Positions 48,779 to 61,400 of a stretch of 64,000 nt of DNA are shown in pieces. The notes below the pieces were generated by a model. The model did not search any database, was not told where the DNA came from, and was given only the letters and a program-made list of their open reading frames with translations. Source of the DNA: Dasyornis broadbenti (Eukaryota > Chordata > Aves > Passeriformes > Dasyornithidae); assembly GCA_013397935.1 (NCBI GenBank), contig VZRN01005002.1:427253-491252 (forward strand). The letters are read 5' to 3'. Numbering within the stretch: the first letter of the stretch is position 1; each line of letters opens with the position of its first letter. The position numbers and the translations under genes are program-made.

Positions 48779-48817
<39 letters not shown>
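48779..48817. repeat. Uninterrupted A39 homopolymer
   Basis: Thirty-nine consecutive A residues, by far the longest homopolymer in the window. No transcript-like body or flanking duplication is recognisable next to it. Birds lack active L1 machinery and CR1 does not use poly-A tails, so it is more likely a simple homopolymer than a retrocopy tail. Homopolymers of this length are error-prone in sequencing, so the length is uncertain. Confidence 0.9.
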
Positions 48818-48819
<2 letters not shown>

Positions 48820-49369
48820 ACAAAACCTTCAGAAACTGGGCATCAGTTTTCTTCGACAGCACAAAAGCCACTGTGCCAACATTTAGAACTGCAACACATC
48901 AACTGCTCTTATAGCTCATACTTTATTCTCTGCATCAAAGCTCTGGTGGGGGGGAGTAAAAACAGAGAGTGAGAGAGCGAAAGAGTCAAGCTCTTCAGAG
49001 CCTCTAATGACGCGTGCCAAACACGTGGAAGGTAAATCCCCTAATTCAGTCTATTCTTTCAGCATTCCCTGGCGGGCAGCCAAGCTAAATATTTCTGCTG
49101 GATAAAAAATGCACCCTCCTATGCGGCACTTTCTTAACAGGATGGCTCTCCAGCTTTAGTGGAGGGGGCTTCTCTGGGGGAAAGCCAACATGTGTGTTCT
49201 CTTATCTATTTATTTATTTTATTAAAAAGGGGCTTTATGGGCTGTGATTGGATTAACTTAGTGAACCCTGGAGGAAGAGGAAAAACAAATTGGGAAGCTG
49301 GTTTAGCACCCCCACCTTTTTGTCATCTTCTTTTGGGATTTCCTGGCTGGCTGCCACCTTGAGCCTGTT
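48818..49369. other. Non-coding sequence, no gene seen
   Basis: Unique sequence with some retained CpGs around 48980-49030 and 49070-49120. It may belong to the CNE-like block that follows, but no specific motif cluster stands out. Confidence 0.4.
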
Positions 49370-49560
49370 GAATGTTCTTTAGATCAATCAATTAAAAAGG
49401 CTTTAATATTTGGGTGATTGGAACGCAACATATGGGCTGCTGGTGCGGATGTCATGTGGTGCGTGGAGTTAATTGAAATGATTAATAGAGGTGTTAGTTT
49501 CTTCAAGACTAATTGAAGAAAGAATATAATTGGAAGCATAGACTAACCATTATTGTTGAC
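49370..49560. promoter_or_regulatory. CNE-like block with homeodomain dimer-type site
   Basis: TAATTGAAATGATTA at 49470-49484 places two homeodomain cores in inverted orientation. The block also has GATCAATCAATTAAA (49382-49396), a CATATG E-box (about 49430) and an ATTGTT SOX core near 49552. There are no simple repeats. It looks like a developmental enhancer, by motif content only. Confidence 0.32.
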
Positions 49561-52499
49561 TTTTTTTAACATATTGCGTCCCTTAAACACTTGTACATGT
49601 TTATAAACATGCAGATGGACTTTGTTTAGATGACTTCAGTGTGGTGATTTGCAAAATCACATCAAGTCTACAAAAGTCAAATTTATTTTTATGTAAATGA
49701 ATCAGAAAAAATATTTCCCTGTGCCTTGCCTGTTTTCATTAACCAGTATGTATACTAAATTTCTGGTACCTGTTTATATTTGCTTTCTGGCCAGACTTAA
49801 ACCAGTTGATCCATCCTCATCATTATCTGTGGGGTCAGAGCATCCATACACAGAAACTGATCCAAAGGTCTCTTAGTGCCCTCTTCTCTCTGCACAGTGA
49901 GTTGTGATAGCACAGTGCAAATGTGCCAGGTATTTCAGGGAAATAGCATCTCGACTGTACTGCCCCACACCTTGTCAGCTTGACCATATTTCAAAGGGAT
50001 CCAGTTACAAATATATAAAGGACTGGCAGAAGCCTGGATTTGACAGTCAGAAAGAAATGTCAGATTAGAGAAATTCAGAAGATTTAACTGAGATCAGCTC
50101 CTTTGGCCTCTCCACCTTCTTTAAGAATAATAACTTTCTTTTCAGTAGTAGTAGCCTGGGAATTTTTATTAAAACTGTTAAGCTATTGTGAAATACAAAA
50201 TGAAAGCCATGAACTGGCTGCAGAGGACATCTGGCAGCAAGGAGAGGGTAAGAAGGATGTGTCTCTGAAAGTCACCCCGCTGCACAGGCCAGCTCTCAGG
50301 GTAGAAATGGGGAAACAGAAAACATGACAATCTCTGATCTGTAGTCAGTAAGCACGGGCTGGCTGCCCAAGCACTGCATGAGGAGGAGCAGTGCCGCGTC
50401 CTGCTCGCTGCTGGGCTGTGGTTACAAGTGCCGTAGCGAACTTTCAGATGGGGATTTCTTAAAACTGAAGATAATGGCTTAAATGACTGAGGAATCTGCT
50501 AGAGGGCAAGTGTTTACTTATGGGAGAAGAAAATCAGGCAAGATGGCAATGAAATATTGATCTAAAAGGTAAGTCAGTTCAGATTTAGGACAGGTAAATT
50601 ACATTTGGAAGTGCATTTTTTTCACACCAGCTTTCTTTTTGCCTGCTTGTGGTAATAGGGGAAATGCTTGTGCATAATTTTAATGTTCTGGAAAAGAACT
50701 GTCTTCCTGGAAGGGACATACATATTTTCTCTATTTGTTTTCCTCTGCACATGTGGTGCAGCTTATGCATTTGTATATCTTTTTCAGTAGTCAGAAAGTT
50801 TATTCTGCTGCCCAGAATAAACTGAGCAGAGAAGTGATAGATAAGTTTAGAGGGGGTTTGTTGTTGGCTTAGAAGAAAAGAGTACAGGATGGTTTTAATA
50901 TTTTAGAGTCTTCCCACACAGATTTCCAGTGATGCTTTGAAGGCAACTGTGTGTCTGCGAAGACTTTGAGCCTCCCCGGAAGATGTGGCCTGTCTTGCGT
51001 ACAGATCTGAGCAAAGCATTTGTAGAAAGGAAGTGGCTGTCCTGTACTGGGGGCTGAGAGGAAGGGAAGACATTAGGTCTGATTGCAAGCTTCCCTTACT
51101 CCCCATTGCCTGATTTGTGTGCACGTAGTGATAATAGTTTAAGAAGGATATGCTGGGACAGGCTGGTACAAATTAATCTTTAAAAAATGTTTTTCTATTA
51201 TTATTTGGTGACAAGATTAGTCATTTAGGGATCTGGTTTTATTATAGCAAGCTACTGCAATTACCTAGTCACTTGTTTATTTTTCTAATGTTACCAGTGA
51301 TGAAAAATAGGAGTCTCAGCATTCCATTGCCTGCATTGCCCATTAGGATTTAGTATATGAAAAGGAGAAAATTGTGTAAACTTGCTGGAATAGGAGCATC
51401 CTCTCTGTGTCTATCAAACCTTGCCATGCTGTGTAATTAATAGAATTCTAGTGCATTGGCCTGGGTCACTGAAAGAAGAACACCAGGCCAAGGAAAAAGG
51501 GTTTAAATCTATGCACATTCTTTGTGTGTGACTTGTGTTTGATGGCAATATCCTCATTGTCATACAAAGGAGAATGTTCACTAACATCCCCCTAAAATAA
51601 ATCTCAGGGAAGTGATATCTGGTAGGCTGCTAGCATCACCTGTTGTAAGACAGACTGACAATTTGCATTAGGAGGTCCAACTTTTAGATGCTCATAAATC
51701 TACCAAATTCTAGATGTGTGACTCAGGTGTTTCTTGCATTTTCCTTTCCTGTGGATGCTTTTTCCCCCAAAATCTGTTCTGTCATTTCCAAGAATTTGGC
51801 TGTGACAAAAATTGTATTGCTAATGTTAAGAGTGTGATGATTTTTCTGTTGAAAAGTAATGTCCACCATGATAGCTCTCATTTTTGAGGGCACAAGTTTG
51901 AATGACAGGTTCAGTGGCTTGGGGAAGGGCAGCATATGTGTCAGGGAAGGGTGGTGATTGTCATTGTCTGGGATGCTCAAATGCCATCCCCTCTGCTAGG
52001 AGCACTTCCAGTTCATGGATCGCCACATGTACTTCGTTTGCACTGGGTCTCTGTCAAAGAGAGACCAGAACACACGCAAGTCCTGTCTCCACCTCCATCT
52101 CTGACTCCCATGCCCAGCAGAATTGCCTTTGAGCTAGAAGCCAGCCTAGAGGATTGGCAGAGCAGCCCTCCCAGGAGCTGCAGGAGGGCATCACGGCTCC
52201 CTTTAATGGGCAACCGCTGTTGGGTCTAGAATGGAGCACCTGAACTGAGAGCAGAGGAGTGCATGTTCAGTCCTTGCTCATTGCACACCGTCCTGAGGCC
52301 AAAGAGTCATCAAAAGGAACTGGTTTTAAAAGCCTATGGACAAGAGCTGGACCTGGAGGGGATTATGAAGGAGGAGAGACTACGCCTGGAGATCAGCAGT
52401 GTCAGGGAAGAGAGAAACTGACAGTAAGGTTAGTACAAGACCAAGGGATTTATCTTTATGGGTTATTGTAGACGAAGACAAGCAAGCTCGGTGTTAAAA
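49561..52499. other. Non-coding sequence, no gene seen
   Basis: Unique DNA, AT-rich at first and becoming GC-richer after about 51900. Multiple overlapping short frames at 51902-52239 on both strands lack domains. No repeat family recognised. Confidence 0.5.
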
Positions 52500-52546
52500 G
52501 CGGGCGGAATGTAAGCCAGCTCTGATCCAAAAGCTGCCTGACTGCA

Positions 52547-52561
52547 TTAGCACGGTGCTAA
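52547..52561. repeat. Perfect 7-bp-arm palindrome
   Basis: TTAGCAC, G, GTGCTAA. It contains an RE of the TTAGCAC type resembling half-sites for dimeric factors. I do not recognise the exact consensus. Confidence 0.85.
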
Positions 52562-52610
52562 GCCCAAGCTAATATATCCGGCTTCTCACCAGGGCTTATT
52601 AGCTCGGGCT
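52561..52610. repeat. 13-bp inverted repeat, 24-base loop
   Basis: The arms AGCCCAAGCTAAT and ATTAGCTCGGGCT pair at 12 of 13 positions (G-U compatible at the odd one on one strand). The loop contains TCCGGC. A stem-loop is plausible in a transcript of either strand. Confidence 0.85.
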
Positions 52611-52620
52611 CAGTGCCACA

Positions 52621-55600
52621 CTAACATAGTCACAGGAGTTCCAATTGGCCTGACACCATGTCTGCTCAACGTGTGAACTGAGCTCAGGGCTACGTGCCTG
52701 CACAGGAGCACCAGGAGATGCCTGGAAAGTTGACAGCAGCACACTGCTGAGGAGGCTGTGGAGGCCAGGCCTGCTGGTCAGCAGGAAGGAGCACACGGGG
52801 ATGGACAGTGTGCCATGTTTGCTTAAAGTGGGACAGGAAAGAGGTGCAGTGCAGATGAGGAACCAGGAGGGACTGAAACTGGCTTGATGAGAAGACTTGG
52901 CACACAGGAGCCTGAGTGTGAGAGTGGTAGATGTGAGTGACTGGAAAGAGAAACTACAAGAGGGGTCAGGAGGAACAAGGTGAGGACTTGCTGGGCAAGG
53001 AAACTAACCAGAAGTCTGAGATGAGGTCTGGAAGAGGAAGAACAAACTCCACACCACACCTGGCATGAAATCAAGTTGCCTGAAAGCAGTCATTCCTCTG
53101 CTGCCAGCATGTCACCTGATGACTCCCACCAACAGAAGTGTCCTATCCCTTACAATGCTTGTGCCAGCCTTGCCAAAAACAACCATATGGTTGCTCTGAG
53201 CCAGGTCTGCCAGCGTCCCTGCAGAGGTCTGGCTATGGCAGATCAGAATATCTCAGCTTTGTTCTTGTTCTGTGTAGGCATCAGAGTAGTGCCAGGTCCT
53301 GAAATTGCTGCCTTTTCTATTTGCAGTTTCTAAAATCAGCATAAAAACTGTAGAAAAACCTTACTAAAATTGCAAATTCAAGTTCTCCAGAGTTAAGGTT
53401 GTTTGCCTAACTCCAATTTGATCCTCTTATGCATTATGATACCGTCTTTAATTACCCATTTAATTACTGTTAACTGGTTACTTGCCTCATTCAGGTGTAA
53501 GACAGGCTTGCTAGGGGAGATGAGTTGGGGTGGTGTAATAAAATGTTATCTTTAAGACACCTCTTCCCCCCATCTCATTTGCTGCAGCATAAGGAAGTAA
53601 GACAGCTGTGGTAGGAAGAAGTGCTGCTCTTCCCAGAGCAGATGAACTCTACTCTGGAGAACTATGTATTATTCCTGCCTGTGATTCTGAATAAGATTCA
53701 TGCCAATTCACCTCAGCAAAGCCTTTTGCAGGTGGGCAATAATTTTGACATCTTCCTGGCTGCCTGATGTGAAGCTCTGCAAAATGCAGAGCATCATGAT
53801 GCCAGGAAGAGAAATGCTTTGAACATAGAAAATAATGCACTCTGCTGAGTAAATCAGCTGCTCTGCATCCCAAAATTAATGTATGCTTTTGATGTTAATG
53901 TCATTGTGTCTCCATACCCCTTCTGCAGACCGAGAATAGCAATAATACCTTCATCAACATATGGGGGAGGTATTGTGAAAATCAGATTAGTCATTATTTG
54001 ATGTTTGTGAAGTATTCAAGTGCTGCTGTTCTGATGAGTAAAGCGGAAAAATACAAGACAAAATTGGTTGTCTTCATTTGAACAGTCTGTGGTTTTAGTA
54101 AGGCACTGGGCCTTTAAAGGAGAAAGGAGAGAGAAAAAAATCTGAAAAAGTGACTCTTCTAGTCAGCACTCTTCTTTCTAAACACCAAATGAGGTGGAGA
54201 AAAAGATGGTGCATCATATGCCAGGACTGCAGAACTGAGTTTCTGTACACAATCCTGGATCTTCTGGCATCTCCTACCAATTGAAAGAATGCGTGAGTTT
54301 ACACCATAATAACTCTTCATTTACTGACATTTTGGAGCATTTGTCTCACTGCAGAGCTTGGGGTTTTTTATGTGAGTCTGTTGTCTTGCAAATCTGATGG
54401 TTGGCTGTAGGTTTTTACAGAACTTTGACTCAGCTTCAGGGAAGGAGGAATGAAGAAGCAGAAGAGTGAACTTCTGGAAGCTGAAACCCTCCTTTGCCTG
54501 GGTTTGAGCAATCTGTGCTGTTATGAAACCTTTTGAAATCTCATTTGCTGATGTCTTTCTGACCCCCCAAATTATTCTTGTGTAAATGTTGACACCCAGC
54601 AGAGATGAAATCATTGACTTGGGAGAACATAACTAGCTTATCAGAAACTGCACGATTCCAGCAATATACTAGCAACACCAGCCTTTCTTTTTTCTTTCTT
54701 TTTTGTCTTTTTTTTTTTAAATTGTTTGTGGTTAGTTGGCAGATGGTATTGTGAATCAGATTGCGTGTAACTGAGGGAACAGAATGGTTTTTTCAGTTCA
54801 CATGAACCCAAATCCGTGTCGCATATCAAAGTGGCTTTATTTTCTGGTCTTCTGTGTGCTTATGATTTTGATGTGTTTGCTCATTTTATGTTGACAGTTT
54901 TAATTACACACTCGCAAGAGTGTATAAGCAGAACAAGAACTAGATACATTTTCCAACTGAATTCAGGCTGTGTGTGAATTTTCTCTGTGTTGTACCCATA
55001 GCCCACTGAAAGCAAAGGACATCAAAGTTTCTCCACTGACCACCTGAAAACAGTTAGTCCTCAACTGGTTCTTTTTATGATTCTGACACTAAAGTTCTGT
55101 GATTGGTTTGCTGAAGGAAAGTGACTTAAAAGTGGACAGACAAACCATCAGAAAAATGTTGAGGCTTTGGTCTCCTGTATCATGCCATTAGACACCAGGC
55201 AGGGCAAAAGGAACAATTGTAATCTGCTTATTCACAGACAACTCTAAAGCCAAAAGATGCGTTAAAACTTGATTTTACAGCTTGGATGTTTAGGATCTCA
55301 AAGTAATTCCATAAACAAAAATCTTTCTAAGGAGTTTGCTATGCACAGGAGAAGGGAGCTGCTCTCTAACAAACGAGGAAAAAAAATCAAAATAGTCTTG
55401 TTGGTTCAAAAGCACCAATTTTGAGTTCTGCTCTTCAGATGTGAGTTTTGGGGGTTTATGTTTTAAATTAAAGGCGTGGCTGAATGTTCATTATCCCTAT
55501 GATAAAAGCAGTAGAAATAGGTGCAAAATAGCCCTTGTGCAATGCTGTAATTTACCTTTATTTTAAACTGGCTTACATATCTTAATACATTATGACAATC

Positions 55601-55639
55601 AGAATTATCAGGCCACCAGGCGGAGAGGAGTTTGTTTTG
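52621..55639. other. Non-coding sequence, no gene seen
   Basis: Unique sequence. 52620-53080 is GC-richer with frames open on the minus strand (52599-53074) but without any domain. 53390-53560 has homeodomain TTAATTAC cores and may be another conserved stretch. Pyrimidine low complexity lies at 54681-54720. No gene recognised. Confidence 0.5.
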
Positions 55640-56560
55640 TTAATTGCTCTTGTTAAGCCTAATTACAGAACGGGGTGGAGTGGTTGTGAGGGGAGGGAGG
55701 AATCTGCTAGCAAGAGGAAATTCTAAAATCCTCGGAGCAGTTCCAGGCAGTGTGTGTTGGGGAGCAAGAGCGCGGGTGTGGTGTGCATGAGCATGCGTGT
55801 GTGTGTGTAAGAGTGTGAGAGTGAATGACAGATTTTCCATATGGACTAAAATCCTGAGATGCATAAGCTGGAGGTGGGGAACCTGTGCTGTGCGGACACA
55901 TGAAGGTACAGCTGAACAAAGAACTGTGCTGTAGTTTTCTTTATGAACTAACTCCTTTTTTTGGAGGGGGATGGTGGGGGGAAGATGCAGATTACTTACT
56001 TTGCTGTTAATCTTTGAGGTTTGTATTCGATTGAGTGTTAAAATGGTTTGCTGATATGCTGCACCATTCTCTGATATTACAGGTTGCCATATAGCTGTGG
56101 GTTGGTATCCTAAAGCCCCTTGAAACGTTTTCCTTCTTCCCGGTGATTGTAGCAGAGATGTGCCGTGTACAGACTGTGTTGTTTGTTTATACTTTCCAAT
56201 GGAAAGCACACATCCAAAGAGCCCTTCTGCCCTGCATTATTCCAGTTTGTTTATGTGCCCCACATTATGCTGTTGGCGAATTACTGTGCCTGACCTGCAT
56301 TGTCAGCCCCCTCCATTGCCTCAGGAGCCTCCGGCACAGAAGTTTCTGATAAGGCAGTTTTGAACGAGCCAGACGCCAAAGTGAATGATTCTATAACAAA
56401 TCTGTGCTCTTCTCTGGGGTATGTTACCTGACTTGTTTGCTGCCAAGGTGGTTTTATTGGTTTGGCTACTGGGTGGAGGGAGGAGACTAGAACAGCACAC
56501 GAGTCATGCTTTTTGTTTTGCTTAATTATAGTGTACACTTTTAATAAAACTTTTTAGTGC
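55640..56560. promoter_or_regulatory. CNE-like block with forkhead-type motifs (candidate)
   Basis: It starts with homeodomain-rich sequence (TAATTGC, CTAATTACAG, about 55638-55667). Two identical forkhead-type GTTTGTTTA motifs occur at 56181-56189 and 56245-56253, the first followed by CCAATGG. A short (TG)n run lies at about 55797-55808. The 189-codon minus-strand frame (55640-56209) includes the H-T repeat encoded by that dinucleotide run and shows no domain, so no gene is called. Confidence 0.28.
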
Positions 56561-58289
56561 CGTGAATTAAATATCATTGCAATCCTGCACAGGAAGAAAA
56601 ATGCTACTGCTGTTAGAGCTGACAGCTGAGTGGTTAGATGGCCAGCGTGAGTCTGAGGCTCAGAAGCCTTTGCTGGCTGGAGATACTGCTGGGTAAATGT
56701 GTTTACTTTTACCTTAGTATTTATACTAGTTAATGTGTCGCACTAGATAAATCTACTTCCTGAGTCCATCTTTCAGCTTGCTCTCTTCCCTCCCAATTGA
56801 CAAATGGTTTGAGTTTGACACCGTTTTATCAGTTGAGCCCCTGCTGGGTGCTGCATGCCTGCTTGTTTCTGCTTTATCATGAAAAGTGAATTATCTGCAA
56901 TATTTTGCTACCATCTAACTAGCAGTTGGCAGGCTTTTCTATATGAACTGATTTAGTTTCAGCAAGGGGAGGCTGTTGTCTTTCTCTGCAAAGCCCTGTT
57001 GTTGCTCTCCAGGAAAACAAAAGATCCCGGAGCTTTCTGCACTGCAATCTGCTGCTGTCCCACTTTCAAGGAGGTGTTTTGTTTGTTGCGGCAGCTTCCT
57101 ATCTTAAAATGATAAATTGAGCGGACATGTGTGCTGTTTTAAACCGCTGTCTCCAGGGCTTTGTGTTCACTTAGGATAAAATACATTATTTTGTGGTAGG
57201 CTCTGGTGTGATTTAAACTTGGTTTAAAGATTACAGAGCAAAAGGGAAAGCATCAACATCTTCAGCAGCGGTAGTTTGATGAGGAATAGCTGTCAGAAGA
57301 AGAACTCTACTGACTTAACCTCAAGGGAGTTGCAAATGCATTAGGGATTCATTAATATTAATAGTAGAATAGACATTTCCTGCTTTCGTTTGACATCTTC
57401 CAAGGTCTTTTTTTTTAAGAGCAACTTGAAGTGCAGTTTTAACACTTGTTCAAGTTACTACAAGGATGATAAGCTAAAGCTAAACAGAAGGAGACCTCTG
57501 AGTGTGTGGGGTTGGTCTCTAGGAGTTCTGGAATTTGGTGCTGTGCTTTAGAGAAAGACTGTGGTAAACTCTCGGGTGAGACTTTCAGGACAGTTTGCAA
57601 AATGAGTCTGTTAGGTATGACTGCAACCAGAATAAACTGTTGTCAGAAGAAATTGTTCTATGAGGGTGACAGGAAGGTCACTTTCAAAATGACATGTAAA
57701 GAGTAATAACTGCGTCAATTTCTAAGGTGGACACAGTAGTGGCTTGCTCATAAGTTGAGGGGTGAAAAAAAAAATCCAAACCCTTCTTGAGTCTCCAAAT
57801 ACTTTGTGAGATTGGCTGAACAGTTTGGTTTGAAAAATAAATAGATTCAGTTTTTGCTTTCTTTCAGTCTTCTAAATCCTGTGATGCACGTTTTCATGCT
57901 TCTGCTCTGACACCAGCAGGCTTCCAAGACTTATTAAAAAAAAAAAAAAAAATCTGACAAAAGCATGAAATAACTTTGAGACATAAAATAAACCCAAGAA
58001 TTTTGTCAGGACCAGGAGGGAACATGTAATACCGATGACCATTTCTCAGCATCCTGCATATCACAATTTCACCCACTGAGCCCTTTAAGTAAGAGGACTT
58101 GTGGCAGTGGAATGAGACAGGGGTGGCTTTTTATAGAAAACACAGCTAAGAGTCCCAGTTCGTAAAATGTCAAAAGCAAACAGGTAAGCCCCCACAAAGC
58201 ACCTAGTCTGGCAAGTCTAGTGATGCAGCAGCTACAAATGCAGAAGTGCACATGAGTTTGGCAGCTCTTACTGATAGGGCAATTTGAAT
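56561..58289. other. Non-coding sequence, no gene seen
   Basis: Unique DNA with an A17 run at 57936-57952. Frames are 66 codons or fewer. Nothing recognised. Confidence 0.5.
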
Positions 58290-58480
58290 TGTCAGTGTGC
58301 GTCTGCTCTACTTGTTGAGCCTAATGAAAAGTACAGTTTAATCACTGGTGTGCCAAATTGACCATGATTAGCTGTTATTGCAGATTAGCGCATTGTCTGG
58401 GGCTCCAGAATTATTGATCCGGGTGCTGTGCTCTGGTGTTTTCTGTGCCCTCTATCGTAACCTCTTCTTAATGCTTAGGG
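58290..58480. promoter_or_regulatory. CNE-like stretch (candidate)
   Basis: GATTAGC occurs at 58366-58372 and again at 58383-58389, 17 bases apart, both homeodomain-type (TAATC) sites. Other ATTA cores and retained CpGs are present. It is free of simple repeats. Conservation is untested. Confidence 0.27.
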
Positions 58481-61400
58481 CAGAGAAGCAGCAAAGGAGA
58501 GTAGGAGGGAAGAAGTCCAGATGGGAAGAAAACAGGTCCTGAAAAGACCACATAGGAACTAGGTCAGGTACTCTGGAGATTAAAGAAGCATGCTTCATCC
58601 CTGGACGCAGGAGGCAGGGACAAGTAGCATACAATTACGAGGAATTAGAACGGCAAGAAGTAGTGCAGATTTATCAGCTTTAATTGTCTATTGTCAGGAC
58701 AGAGCCCTTCTTGTAGATCAGGCGCTGCCAATGCTTTAATACCTCTAATGGACTCTCTATTGTGGGATTATCTCTCCTAAGGACAATGTATTTCTTAAAA
58801 CTAGTTGTTTTGGGAGAGGGAGGAAAAAAAAACCGAAAAAAGAAAATAAGTAGCTGCAGCCCTCGGTTTATTGGGGTTTTTTTTCCCACTCTGGTTTGTC
58901 ACATTTGCAGGAAGTAGCTGAGAGCCCAGTGTTGCTCTTCTGTCAGCAGCACTATTCCTTCAGGGGAGCTGATAGATACCTATTGAACATTAACCCCCTT
59001 TGCTCCACCTTCCCCAACGAGCTCCTCCAGAAACAATAGCTGGTTGATAAAGAGCAGATAAGCAAGGACACCCGGCTTAAGAATCTCTCTGCTATCTTTA
59101 TTTTAAAAGCTTTCCTGGGTTTTGCAAAGTAAACATTACAACATTTAAAGAAGGATAAGGTGTCAACTATTTAATGAGAAGTTGTGTTTAATAGCAGAGG
59201 AATTCTTCCCTCCCCCAGCCAACACACAGGTATGAAAAGACTGTTATTTCACCACCCTGGGATAGGAGAGGTGGAGAAATGACAACTGTACTCTTAGAAG
59301 CTTGAAAAGTGGTCCTTCAGCCCAACCCTTCGAGATTCCCTAATCAGCTCTAAACATACAGTCGCTATTTTGAATCCTTTGGTCCTCAATGCACAGTAGT
59401 CACATTGCTGGATCTGTGATAATCTGTGGGTAAATATATTCATTTCCACCACATACACTTTGTCATGATGCGTAGCTGATGTTTTCGTTAATCTGTTTTG
59501 AAATGCGCTCTGTGGCCAGCTCTTTGTCTGAGAAAAGTGGCATGGTTCCACCCATGGATCTTGCCCTCCTTCTGCTGTATTCGTCAGTACCAGGAGGTTG
59601 GGCAGCACGGAGAGTATCTGACATGAAAACTGAATTGTGCAGGAGCACAGTCTGAAGGTTCCCCATTGTTCATATCACTGTGTCTTACCAGGCAGGTTGA
59701 GGAGAGAATACCCCAAAAAGTGTCATGACTGCCAAGTTGGGAAGAGACATGAAAGTTGAAATAATACAATTAATTCTGAGACGACTTCATTATTTCAGCT
59801 TGTTGTGAGCTTATTATGGGGCTGATGTCTGAAATATTCCCAGGAATGAGCCTTCTAATATATGCATACCATCCCATCCCTCCTCCATGACAATCTGGAA
59901 ATCATCTTATTTAAAATGAAAATTTTCCAAAGCACACCATTTTTACAGTCCTCTTGTCACCTGTAAGGTTGAAAAGTAGTTGGAATGGGTTGGCCTGTTG
60001 TCATTCATTCTTTTTCAGACTCAGTTACAATGGACAGAATATTCAAAAGTCCAGGTTTGGGATGTGAAATGTTGAATTTGTGCTCAGGTTTTCTTGTCCA
60101 ATATAAACTGAGGTTGGTAGAAACATGCAAAGACAAAGAAAGTGTTGTTGTATGGGCTCTTGACTGCCATCCCTACTTTTCCCAAGACCGCCACGTCTCA
60201 GAAGTGTGACAGGAAGGCTGATGGTAGCCATGGAGGGAGCATCTGTGGTCCACCTTCTCACAAAGCCTACTTGCCCTCCTGACACTCAGGCAGCCTCGGC
60301 TCCTTCTTCTCAAATTCAAGCCTCAACAAGAGGAAAAGGCTGAAGCTTAGTTCTCACTTCTGCGTGCTGTGAGAATGTTTTTATTCCATTGGAGGAGAAT
60401 TGTTTTGGCTTGTTCATACGTCATCTGAGCAGTATTTTAATAAGACCTAGCGGGAAACAAAAAGGGATATGGTATTTTAGTTTGACTCCTTTTTTCTCTT
60501 TTTAAGGAAAATTTCTTGAGAGGATAAATCAACGGAAACCAAAAGTGATGTTAAGGCTTGCACTAGGCAGTAGCTCAGAATGCAGCCAAAAGATCTGCTC
60601 TTGGTATTGCACAGCCAAGACAAAAATAAACGTTTGGCATTTGGAAGTGCTACGAGGCAATGACCAGGGTGCTTTGTAATTAAAGGCAGTCCCTGAAAGC
60701 TGCATGTGTTAATTCAAAAGCCTCCTGGCTATAGCACACACCACCCCAAATGCCCTTGCAAAAACCTTCTTGTAGATTCAAGTGCAATTTTAATTTCTCT
60801 CTTTATAGGCAATACCAGCTGAAGTTGTCTAGGGCATACAAAGCCTCTGAGATCGTATCTGAAGCCCATAGGCAGTGTTTTGCAAAGGTCAGGCCAGCCT
60901 GTGAGAAGAGGGCTGTAACTTTTCCTGTTGCATAGTCACTAAAGTGTGCAGGTTCTCTCTGTTTCCCTTGAATCTGACAGCAACCATGTTTTCAAAAACG
61001 TGGCCCCAAAACATGAGTTCATATCAGAATTTGAAAGCAAGCCCTTCTTAGAGTCTGATTTCTCAGCTGGCTTTTAAAAGATGCACAGTCGTGCAACTAC
61101 ATCATGTACCTTCTCCAAGTAATGACCACAACTGGTCCCCAAATGTTTACCAGCACAAGGATGCCTACATGCAGGAAGTGGGAAATGGGGGTGGGTCTGG
61201 TAGTTACTCTTGATGTGGTCAATCTGCCACTGACCTTGTTTGGGGAAGGGGAATGGGAGGATGTGAAAATGAGATTCTCCTTTAATCTCTTGTGTGCATT
61301 TTATCTCCCCTCCAACTTTTAAAAGAAATTTCATCTATTAGAGCCAGCTCCCTTCCCTCCTTCTTCCCCTTACAATTACAGCAGGCGCAGGGAGAACAGC

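Larger units (their letters stand above)
52500..52620. promoter_or_regulatory. CNE-like stretch with two inverted repeats
   Basis: It holds a 15-base perfect palindrome with a one-base centre (TTAGCACGGTGCTAA, 52547-52561). Starting at its last base is a 13-bp inverted repeat (AGCCCAAGCTAAT at 52561-52573 and ATTAGCTCGGGCT at 52598-52610, one mismatch) enclosing 24 bases. The sequence is not AT-simple. It could be a dimeric protein-binding site array or a hairpin in RNA. No known miRNA is recognised. Confidence 0.35.

Noticed and set aside
55640..56209. 189-codon open frame on the minus strand
   Set aside because: No domain recognised. It includes an H/T/A repeat made by a TG dinucleotide run, and a different minus-strand frame is also open over part of it.
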